Positions 1-10,800 of a stretch of DNA of 21,815 nt are shown piece by piece. The notes beneath the pieces are model-generated. The model saw only the letters and a program-made list of their open reading frames with translations, ran no database searches and was not told the DNA's origin. Within the stretch, counting starts at the first letter, position 1. The number at the start of each line of letters is the position of its first letter. A program made the translations under genes and the position numbers. This stretch comes from Cephalothrix spiralis (taxonomy: Eukaryota > Nemertea > Palaeonemertea > Archinemertea > Cephalotrichidae), in contig JAUCNG010088882.1 of the NCBI GenBank assembly GCA_032353305.1, positions 1 to 21,815 of the forward strand. Reading direction: 5' to 3'.

Positions 1-566
1 GCAATTTGCGTGTTGTTGGCCATAGTCATTTTTTACCAAAATCCGAAAATTTACGAAGTACTTCGGCTATTTCCGCCAATTATTGGCATAATTGAATGCG
101 CAAAGTCAAATGCGCTGCATTTGTAGATTGCGATTTGCGCAAAAGAAAATACGCGGAAGTATTTGACTTTGAGTTTGACAAAGTCACATTCAATTGTTCG
201 AATTTTCTCTTTGGTTTTCTTTAGTGTTAAAAAAATGGAAATAAGCGATAAGGGTATTTATGATTCAATTGTTTTATAAGAACTATTTTATCATTGTTAT
301 TGTATGTTTTATCATGTTAATAATTATAGTATACAATACATTTATATATAAATTATAATTTAGATATGTGAATTGTGATAGCAACCATCACTGGACATTA
401 TCATAATCATATACACTTGATAATTGACAAGGCTGACAGCAGTGACGGATAGAAGGGGTTAGTCACACTTGATTGCCGAGAAAAATGATTAGCAGGGATT
501 TGCCCTCTGATGTAGGGATTGTAGGTCTATGCTTATTAGGCAGTAACCAGTAAGAAAAAAAGTCAC
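1..566. other. AT-rich intergenic stretch with a weak inverted repeat
   Basis: No coding frame is supported. An imperfect inverted repeat pairs about 91-110 (AATTGAATG, AAAGTCAAA) with about 160-196 (TTTGACTTTG, CATTCAATT), perhaps a worn-out small element. The remainder (200-566) is AT-rich without a recognisable feature. Confidence 0.5.
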
Positions 567-923
567 CTTGTTGTTGTTTTCGAGAAATCATGAAATGCGC
601 ATGCGCAGTCGAGTTTTAGGGTTAAGTGCATGCACAAATCAAAAAATTACAACAGATTTTGGAAGAATAGGGGCATGTTTTTATCTGTCTGTACTGAGTA
701 ATTATACAATTATGACGTAAAATCAGCCGTTACAGAGTTATTGATAGGTGTGTCGACTTAAGTGTTGACTCGACTGTGACCTCATTATCATTAACTCGGT
801 AACGGCTGATAATTGTATTACAGACAGATAGAAACCTATTCTTCCAAAATCTGTCGTTATTTTTTTATTTGCGCATGCGCAACCCTAAAACTTTATGACC
901 AAGTTTCTCAAAGTTGCAACAAG
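567..923. mobile_element. Palindromic MITE/foldback element, about 357 bp
   Basis: The left half (567-735) is an imperfect reverse complement of the right half (745-923). Ends are CTTGTTG and CAACAAG. Shared internal landmarks include GCGCATGCGC, TTTTAGGGTT, CAGATTTTGGAAGAATAGG, ATCTGTCTGTA and CAGCCGTTAC. The centre is near 740-790. No coding frame. I see no clear target-site duplication, so the family is not assigned. Confidence 0.8.
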
Positions 924-969
924 TGCAATGGCTACTAGTACTATACTATTATTCCAGGGCTCTGTACTG

Positions 970-1430
970 ACCAGGTCGGAAGGTCTGGAAGGGTTTTATC
1001 GTAAACGTCAAATCCAAATAAAATTGACTGCATAAATGTAAAATGTCGGGGAAAAAACGGTTGTAAAACATAAATTGAGATATTTCAAGTGATGTTGTTG
1101 TAAAAAAACACAATTATTCTTAAACGTTATACCGTAAATCAACTAAAAACCCGTAATTATAAAGTGTAAAAAGCTATTTAGGTAAAACTTTCTAATCGTA
1201 AACTGTGTAATCTAGATATTTTCCGTAAACGTTAACCATAATAGCATCATGCTCTTCGATCGTATTGAAAATTGCTCTTATAATTCAGTGTCATAATTTG
1301 AAAAAAGGTAAAATACTACCTAAATTCCGTAAACAAAAAATATGTATATTTTGCGACCATAAACATAAAAATCAATATAAATATGTCTGTAAAACGTTAA
1401 CAGGAACCCCCATCCAGACCCTCTGACCAC
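970..1430. mobile_element. Non-autonomous inverted-repeat element
   Basis: The end at 974-1008 and the reverse complement of 1393-1428 agree at roughly three quarters of positions (shared GGTCTGGA core, ending at AACGT). Between them is AT-rich DNA with repeated CGTAAAC/GTAAAC words (for example 1000, 1196, 1226, 1328). It looks like an old MITE without coding capacity. Confidence 0.6.
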
Positions 1431-1439
1431 AGGCACATT

Positions 1440-1799
1440 CAACGGCAGGGGGCCCCTTACAAGTAATGGTTTGTAAGGGACATCCACTGTGGAATATGAT
1501 TGTGGTACTGACTACTGGGCCGCCAGTGTGGAAAGCCGGTCATTTTAGGGCAATATCTCGCACGGTAGCTCACATTGTCACTGTTTTTCCGCGGCAGATT
1601 GTCAGACTAAATTTTGGTCGCGGCAATCTTGTGCGGCAGCTCATACAAACTTTCCACCCTGGCTGGGCTGCGTACCTTTTACGTATATCCACACACTTTC
1701 TTAGTCACTCCACCATATACTATAGTGTACGACAAAATATTTCACCATATATATATTGTATATATGTATGGCACTAAAGAAGCCTGATGTGTATGCTCT
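1440..1799. other. GC-richer patch upstream of exon 1 with an inverted repeat
   Basis: This stretch is less AT-rich than its surroundings up to about 1690. CCAGTGTGGAAAG at 1523-1535 pairs with CTTTCCACCCTGG at 1650-1662 (one mismatch). The 103-residue open frame at 1466-1777 has no recognisable protein and overlaps this repeat. It could be a promoter region or part of a transposon end, but neither is shown. Confidence 0.4.
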
Positions 1800-1812
1800 A
1801 TGGCTGTCAAAG
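1800..1812 (+). CDS. Exon 1, candidate start exon (Met-Ala-Val-Lys)
   Basis: An ATG with G at +4 is followed by three codons and one base, then a strong donor (AAG|GTAAGAT). The phase (one base left over) matches exon 2, giving Lys4-Ala5. In the same frame a TGA lies at 1785-1787, so this is the first possible ATG in the exon. The exon is very short and chosen only by start, donor strength and phase, so a different first exon inside 1813-3572 or upstream of the window cannot be excluded. Confidence 0.45.
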
Positions 1813-4800
1813 GTAAGATATCTCCTCATGAACAGTAGAGGTAAATTATATGACAGAAAACTCACTAGATTTGAAGCCGTGAAGTACTATTTTCAAAACT
1901 AGATGCAGAATGATTGATGTAAAGTGCAATTACAAGAATAAACAAAGGAACCTTCAGGAACAAGGAATCTGAATCTAAAGAGATATTTTCTGTATTTCAA
2001 GGCAAAGATAGCTAGATATGATTCCTCTGATTTTATACTTTTAAACTTAGCTTAATTAGCTAGTTTACCATTATTAAATCTAGCTCCCATTTATAGCAAT
2101 GCCTTGAATTACCATTGAACCTTCAGTTATATATTTCAATGATTTACCATAGAGAGTTCATTGATATATAAGAGAAAAACTCCATATCATCCCACCATTC
2201 CAGGAGACAAATTATTTAAATAAGGTATGGTAAATCAAGATATCTCGATATACGAATCTTATGTTCAAAATGTATCTTAATGACACCTCATTTCACCTTC
2301 AAGGATTCTTAGATAAGACTTAGGTATATCCACTCATGTCCCTGCCACACCCTTCCCTGACCAAAATGTTCCAAAATCTTTTTAACCCAAAGGCCCCATG
2401 AATCTTTATTATCATTCGCCAAATTGGTATCTACTAACAAGGCTTTATGGGCCAATGAGATGGAACCAGAGTGTTTTTCATGAAGCCACAGGTTTATAAT
2501 TTGCTCGAAGCATTTAATTTAAAGGGGGATAGCAACTAGTCTCTCCCATATTACCCCATCAATGGCAGCGAAATTACTTACATAGCTAGGGCCTTTGCGC
2601 ATCAAAATGGAGCCATGTTTAATGTATGGTGGCCTTTTCCTTTTATTACTAAGCATTACAACTTCGTTCCTGAAGATTCCTAAACCAAAATGCTGCTTTA
2701 GACCGAGCCTGATTTTATGTATTTTATTCTATCTTAAGAAATCATAAGATGCAGATTCATTTTATATTTCAGCCTATTGATCATAACTTTTTTAAGGCCT
2801 AAATGGATTTATAAGGAGAAGTATTTTTTAATTTATCATGAATTAGAGATTGGCGAGTAGCCAATTTTATTTTCAGCTTTTCTTTCTTTTTACTTGCTTG
2901 TACCCATTCTGATACCCTAAGTTTATCTGAATATTATTGTAGTGAATGCAAATACAAAAAAGTATTCAGATAGCAAGGGAATGGCTTGTACCCTTATATT
3001 TTGCTTTTAGTACTTGGCGAGTAGTCAAATTATCACATTTCTTTTCACTGCACTACATGTAAACGGTTCACCCATAGTTTGATTGGTCAAGACAGTGTCA
3101 CTGTGTCACTTACATGTATATTTTTTATTATCATTTGGCGAGTAGTCAAATGTTTTCATTTTCCTTTTAATTTATTTTGTTTCTTTTATTTATTGATATT
3201 GATTATATAAGAGCGAGATGGACAATGCATGTTGAATTAATGTTAATGGTATAATTGTTAAAATCCACCTTACTTACCTGAACAAGGGTAGCTCATGTTA
3301 TTAACTCATTGTTTTCATTTTAAAACATTGGTTTTTCACGTGTATACCATAACGAGTTAGTTTGTACTTAGATGATTGCATTACTAGTAGTAGGCCTATA
3401 ACTATGACTATGACCATGCTACTCGTATCTGCATATCTCGGAAAATTACATTATCTAAGAATAAATAGACTCAATTGGATATATTGGGACTGAGTTACAT
3501 GTGTCAGATCAGCAATCCTGTATATTTCGATCAACTTGGATTTTATTAAAAATATTGTATCTTTTCTTTCAGCTAATATCATAACTTTCTCTGAAGGATC
3601 ATTTTTACCAACTTCAGAGTTGGGCAGGGTAAGAAATTATATCAAACTTAACTATTGTAATTTAGATTAAAGGGGGCCCAATTATTATAATTATTATAGG
3701 ATGTACATTGTACATGTATGAGCTATATATATATAATACTAGGCAATAATTCATTTCTGCTATAGCTTTCTAAGAGATCCCCAATGAAACCAGATAAAAA
3801 CATGCTGTGCATTAATTTGCATGCAATCACTACACGCATTTATAGCTCTGTACTCAGCCAGCAGTACTTCAATGTGCTCGATATTTCACCGTTACACTAC
3901 ACATATTTAACTGAAAGGGGAATATAAATGTTTAACATAATCGAATGGGCCGCGAACACCCTTTTACACCTTCGAAAAAACCCAGAAATTCGTACCGGAT
4001 TTTGAATAGCGTCGTTTTTCCTTCACTTCATGGCCAGTTTTTAGTAGATCCTTCAATTTTTTACCACCCAAAACGTAATGACTGTCCGAAAGTAGGACGA
4101 AAAGTTCCATATTTTCTCCTTTTCTTTTTCAGAAAAAATCTCTTTTGCTACTCGGCAATAGCCACCTCGATAGACTATGCCGAGGCTTCAATCTTGCCTT
4201 TCCCTGGGCAGGGGAAGTAACCGTGGCGTCTCTGGGGGGTGGAACAATTGGGGATTGCTCGAGGTTGATGACCTTTCTTTCTGCAAAGGTAACATATTAA
4301 ACGCAACTATGTCAATTTTTTTTTTGCTTGCTTGTATGTACCTTTCAACTTTCAATGGATTCGGGATTGTAGGCCAATCTGGCCAACATTGCAATGTAAG
4401 AATTGACTGCAACTTTAACTTATCTGCCGGAGCCAGGGGCAGCGGAACTAGGAGGCTACCTCCCCACAACAAAAATCATGAGACTGACAATATACATGTA
4501 CTCAGCCCCCGCCCCCATATTTTACTACCTTATTTTGCCGTATTTATCGAACTAATTTGTTTACATGACAATGAAATCCGTTGAATCGTGTAATTAACTA
4601 TGCTTACGATAAAGGACAGGTGTTATAGTTCTCTAATTGCCAATTGCAGTCCCTGATATGGCTCCATTTACCCCCCCATGCAATCGATGCCTCTTTAATA
4701 TACTACTATCTATAAACGCTAAATATATCTTAAGCTGTTTACACTTTTGTCGTTTCCTCCAATTTTGCCTAGTGATAACACAATTCGATTTATCTTATGT

Positions 4801-7800
4801 TAAAACTAGTTTATATTTTAAGAGAATAATTGCAGAAAAGTACTTCATTAAAATTGTCCATGTTTACTAGTGACTTCACTAGTGGCTTTCCCCTTTTATC
4901 AGTAAGCATTACAACCTCGTTGAAGATTCCTAAACCAAAATCTTGCTTTATACTGATCCTGATTTAATATATTTCATTTTATCAGATGCAAATTCATTTT
5001 TATAATTCAGCCTCTTTATCATAACTTTTTTAAAGGCCTAAATGGATTTATAAAGAGAAGTATTTTTTGAATTTATCATGAATTAGAGATTGGCGAGTAG
5101 CCAATTATCAGCTTTTCTTTCTTTTTACTTGCTTGTACCCATTCCGATACCCTACGTTTATCTGAATATTATTATAGTGAATGCAAATGCAATAAAGTAT
5201 TCAGATATTAAGGAGATTGAAATGGCTTGTACCCTCATTTTTTGCTTTTAGTACTTGGCGAGTAGTCAAATTATCACCTTTCTTTTCACTGCACTGCATG
5301 TAAATGGTTCGCCCATAGCTAAAAAGAAGTTATCTGATACAAGCCAGAGCTGATTTTTCGCTACACATTTGTTAATACCTTACCCTGCCTTACCTAGAAT
5401 TTTCCTTAAGGTTTCCAGTATATATATACGCATGTGCACTATATATGATTTTCTGAAAAAATCATAAGGGCACTTATGACTCATTGAATATTTCAATAGT
5501 GGTTGGCTTTAAACCATAATAAGTATGACCTTATTTGCCATTCTGATTTGATTCTTAAATAACTTATTGGTTGTAGACTATATGAATGTAATGTGGATAG
5601 ATTTAGACCACTAAGGTTAGGTAAGGAAAAATACCCATAATTAATCAGTACCTGGTCTTATTTAACTAACGGATAACTTTTTCCAGCTTTGGGGAACGGT
5701 GTGTACATCGCCCATTGGTTAAGTGTCACTTACAGTCTTACATGTATCTTTTTTATTATCATTTGGCGAGTAGTCAAATGTCTTCATTTTCCTTTCAATT
5801 TATTTTGTTTCTTTTATGTATTGATATTGATTATATAAAAGCGTGTTATATATAATCCCGATTTATCTTATGTTAAAACTATTAGATATGGCAAGATATA
5901 AGACCATGATTTTTTTAATGCTTTTTTAAGTATCCATCCTTATTTCTTCCCGCGATTATATAAAAGCGTGTTTATATATTATCACGATTTATCTTATGTT
6001 AAAACTATAGTTTATATTTTAAAGAGAATAATTGCAGAAAACGACTTCATCAAAATTGCCCCTAGAATCTTCTTACTTGTAATTAATTTGTTGCGAAGTG
6101 TCATTTTCTGTCCGTATTGTACAATGATGGGTATTCTGTGTTCCAATCCAGCATCTATTTGATTTTTCAGAAAAAAAGATTTGATGTAATTTTAATTATG
6201 ACTGTGTCCAATGACATGAGGAGGGGTTCCGAAATACAGTTCAAACTTAAGAAATTGGTTGACCTGTGTTGGACGGTCTCCGACGATGTCGTGAGTAACC
6301 TTTATAGTCAGATTTTCTCTAATAAGCCCTATTATGATAACAAATTTTTTAAAATTTATATGAATTATTTGAGATGTGTTACAAAATATTTAAAGATAAT
6401 AATGTTTGGATCTAGTCTTGTAAGCTGTGGTGTTCCGATTCTTTAGACCACTAAGGTTTTGAAGATCATGAAGCCTTATTTATATATCGCGTGGGGCCTT
6501 GAATCTTTCCCGCTGTTTAGAAGGTTGCATCTTCAAAAGTATTTGAGATAAGGAATGGATTTTTTGCACGTAGTATCGTTAAAGTTCCATTTTCATATCA
6601 TTTAAAGTTATGTTTATTTGCGCAACTCTGGTAAAAAAACGGAACATCATAGAATGACGCTATTAGCTTTAAATTCAGCATCTTAGGTAAACAGAATGTA
6701 GCCTATTATACGATAGTAAAAATATAATTGACACATTCATAGCTAGAAGTGAATATCAATTCATGCGCGTATCCACAACATCTTATATTTGTAAAACACG
6801 TGATAATAATTTGCTTATCCCTGTCACTCTACACTTTTATTAGGTTTCTGTGTTGTGTTATCTTCAGTATAAATTTGAATACATATTCTGGAATTTATAG
6901 CGACTTAAACCAATTGACATACATAACTTTAAAACTTTAGTAAAGTACCACCAAGAAAACTGTGCAAAAAAAAATCAATTCATTATCTCAAATATTTTTA
7001 AAGATACAACCTTCTAAACAGCGGGACAGATTCAATGGCCCACGCGATATATAAAATTAAATCTCAGTACAAAATATCTCTGAATTTCTATGTTTTTATA
7101 TTAACTATGTATTTGACTATTTCAGATTTTGTCGTCTCCTCTCACAGATACGTGTACTCCACGACGAATCCTCGTGGAGTACACGGAGACAACAAAGACT
7201 GTTGCAGCCCTGCAAGGTTGTCGTTTTTTCGATACCGATAAAGTCTTGTCGCATTTAGTTGTAAATTATGATGATGATGTGCACCTCAAGTTAAGGTCAT
7301 ACCAAGATTTGTTTTCGCTACTCGGTAAGTATCAATGGATGATATTTGATAATAACCTATAATGTCCCAATGACAATTATACACATTTTTATTCGGCTGT
7401 CGAATTACATGTTTGTAATATTAATACATGTAATAAATAAATAGTAGTCATACACACAAAATTCAATATTATATTAAGGTGCCCAACCCAATAAGGGTTT
7501 ACATATAGACACTTTAAAAAATGGATGAATTGAATTAATTAATTAATCCTATAAATAGGGATCAGCTGTAGGTCTTCGAAACTGCATACAGGCACTCTAA
7601 ATATTCTTAATGCCCTCTTTTCACAGCTTAAACGATGTGTTTTTAAAGAATATAAAGGAGAAGTATATTTCTGTCAAATTTCACCTTTATTTTTTTACTC
7701 CCCTGCTTATGAGTGGTACTCTTCTGCAAGTAGATATGCATTTATTTTTGTTGTTGTGTGGCATGCTTGATGCTGTGGAATTTATGTTTCATATATTGGC

Positions 7801-10800
7801 GAGTAGCCATTCAATTTATTTTATTTTTGCTTTATAATTGTGTGTAGGGCCTACTGTCGTGGTAGTTTACGGTTATATACAAATGTATGCTTCTGCAAGT
7901 AGCCATGTATTTATTTTTTGTGTGGCGTTCTTATGCTGTGTAATTTATGCTTCATATAATGGCGAGTAAATTTTTTTTGCTTTATAATTCGCAAATTCTT
8001 CTAGTTGTTCTTTTTTTTCCAGCTATAAAAATCGCAAATAACGACAACGACAACGACGTAAGCCTGTGCATTTACAATGTAGTTGGGCGCGAAACGCCAA
8101 TTGCGTCCCAGATAACCGAAACAAAATGGTGTGTGCGATTTTGTCTTCTTCAATTGTTTTATTTTGTACAAGCACTGTACTGATACATATATGTTAACTG
8201 TCTCTCGATTGCGAAGTCTAAAAAATTAAGTGAATATTGGTGGATTGGAGAACTGGAAAAAATTGAGAATTTGTATACTTGAGAACAACAATAATACATA
8301 AATATTTGCTATATTAATTTTATATATCATATCCGAAATATCTCAACTAAGGCATCCGATTTCCTATTTTGTGTAGTTCTCTTTAGGAATGGTGTTTCAA
8401 TACTTGGGTGAACCCTGTCAAGATATTGGGATTTGCCTCCCTAATTACCTGATTAAGTCTCATTTTTCACAATTGGGTTGCGTAAATTGTCGTGTAAACA
8501 ACGGTTTTGTAAATCTTTTTTAACCGTGCCAACGTTTGCGTTTTATCGATATTTTACTTATTTCTGCTTTTTATTTTGAAGGGTACAAATGCCGTCCTCA
8601 AATGCCATAGAAAAGTTGCGCAAAAAAAGCGTACGACACTTCGATAGGGATCAATTGTAAGTTTATTTTTATCCCTCGGCAAAATTTGCCGTAGGGTATT
8701 ATCATCGTCGTTTGTGTCTTAAACTTATGAATAATCTCGTCGGCTACAAAAAATAATATTTTTTTTACCCCGACGGTTGTATAATAATTTGTAAGGGGCC
8801 ATAATTCGATGATACAAAACAATAAAGCCTTCTCACTAGAGGCATTAAATATGTAAGATTTTGAAGTTATTACGTGCAAAGATTTGTGCTGATTGATGCA
8901 CATTTGCTTCTTATTGGGCACCACAAAAAGCAAATTTTTTAGGTAATAAAAAGTCAATCAAGTTTGGCCCATTGCCATTGCATTGTATCCAAACAAAATG
9001 TGAACGTTATTTATATTGTAAAATTGTGACTTTTGCCAAAAATGTCCGATTTGGAACATTTTTTGTTGGAATTTTAAATTTTTAACCATATATTACCCCT
9101 TATATCAAATTTTTAGCGAAATCGAAGACAAATAATTTTTTCGTCTTTTTCTCTCTAAAAAAACTGAAATTTATTTTGGCCCCTTACGCCGCAATTTTGA
9201 AGGTATTGAGAATTCCTTAATGGATGTCTTTGGTTACCTCAATGTCCATCTACAAATCAAATTTGAGCCAAATCGGACAAAAAGAAGTACAGATTTTTCA
9301 AAATCGTCGAAAAAAACCATGGATCGACTAACCTATTATTACGACATTTTAATTCCGATTTGGCTAAACTTTAATTTGTAGATGGGCATATAGGTTTACA
9401 ATGACATTGCCAAAGGAAAATTGCGGCGTCAGGGGCCAGAATTCGAAATTTGTGTTAAAAAATAAAATAAAATATTTTGGTCTTCGATTTCGTTAAAATT
9501 CAAAAATTTTACGTAACAAAGGCCGATCTATTTTCTTCTCTATCTCAGATCTCCGCATATGTCGATCGGATTTGATTCAAATTTAGTTATAGCTAGTCAT
9601 CAATACAGTCCAAAATGTTTCTACCGAAGTCTTTAGATGTCTGTGGGATTTGGTTGGTCACACTCGTGTTGAGTTATTCGTAGGAATCAACTCCAGTTTG
9701 TTTGTCACTTTATGGATGCGATTCAATATTGCATTGCCTTAATCTCAGACATCTACCTGTAAACAAGTTAAGATGTTCCACCGTCTTCTCCTTATAACTG
9801 TGAGACGGCTTATGGAATAATAGATCGATTTTTATATTATATAGTTCACTTAAGTGACACTCTCCAACCTTATTTAAATAGTCAATATTTTCATTTTCAT
9901 TTGATACGTTCACTGGAAGACATTTATCATTTATCGTGTAACATATCTACCAACTTTATACAACTCGATGAAAATGCTTCTTTTATAGATTTCACGATTT
10001 ATTTTGTATTTCTAGAACTGTGTATAATTGGAGAACGGAAATGCGACAAAAGTTTGTAAAGGAGAAGAATCCTATGCCAATTGTTCCATTTGCTACAGTC
10101 ATGTCTAGTACAACCTCTTCGTAAGTTTATTTTGTCAATTCTTAACATATGTTATAATTTTGACCTATTGTCTGTTTCACCGTTAGAATGAACCAAAGTA
10201 GCGTTTAAATTGACTGTATAGTATAGCATGTGGGTTCGTTCTTACACTGAAACTTACAATAGTGTAGTGTAGTGTACTAACAGCAAACTTTTTCTCTTGT
10301 AATATAACTAGAAATTTATACTTGCAATTTAGCAACTGGATTAATGATAATACCAATATAGAAATAGTATATGGGGGTCAACTATCCGCCAATATGAAAA
10401 ACCCACAACGGAGTCCAGAGTGTGGGTTTTTTTTGGGTCAATTTTTTAAAACTCGGCATCTAAATGGTCAGAATAATATTTATAGCATATTCAAACTTCA
10501 TTGGATAATCAAAATGGCGTCAAATATTGTTTTGAAATTTTTCCAAACTGGCGAATACGTTCAATAAATCGTTTGATATATTTAATAACGGTATATAAAT
10601 AATTTTCGTCGCAGTATAAACATCTTAACTTTCATATTGGCTGCAGTAGTTATTCTAAAATTATTCGCGGATTAATTCAATAAACCGCGGCAAAAATGAA
10701 AGTTAAGGTATAGTAATTGCACAAACCGCCATGGTCAATTTTGTTTAAGTATAGCCTCATCGAATAGCTCCCAGTTTTCCTTCATGTTTTGGTAACCTTT

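Noticed and set aside
1746-1756. TATA box for exon 1
   Set aside because: CATATATATAT lies in a longer AT run only about 45 bp before the ATG. The pattern is common in this AT-rich DNA and the transcription start is unknown.
1466-1777. 103-codon open frame as a gene
   Set aside because: It lies over a GC-richer inverted-repeat patch, has no recognisable domain and ends in AT-repeat codons. No splice or start evidence favours it.
4146-4162. Copy of the TGGCGAGTAG word (reverse) inside exon 3, and another at the end of exon 5
   Set aside because: Similar (CTACTCGGC, GCTACTCGG) but with mismatches at the key positions and explained by the coding sequence for Leu-Leu-Gly.
3945-4584. Overlapping frames around exon 3, both strands
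   Set aside because: They are alternate frames of the exon that encodes SGNH blocks I and II and run into intron sequence.
4637-4870. Small membrane-like protein, with a second copy at 5968-6162
   Set aside because: The shared residues come from the intron 3 direct repeat; hydrophobicity reflects T-rich DNA.
7151-7182. Inverted repeat inside exon 5 as a regulatory stem-loop
   Set aside because: CGTGTACTCCACGA pairs with TCGTGGAGTACACG with a short loop, but it codes for SGNH residues in frame and no regulatory role can be argued from one copy.
8598-8957. 119-codon minus-strand frame
   Set aside because: It overlaps exon 7 on the other strand and AT-rich intron. No domain or start context supports it.
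10395-10432. Rho-independent terminator (hairpin followed by T-run)
   Set aside because: The context is a spliced eukaryotic gene; the hairpin is part of a repeat fragment.
10322-10567. 81-codon frame in intron 8
   Set aside because: It spans a repeat fragment and a hairpin and shows no protein-like pattern.
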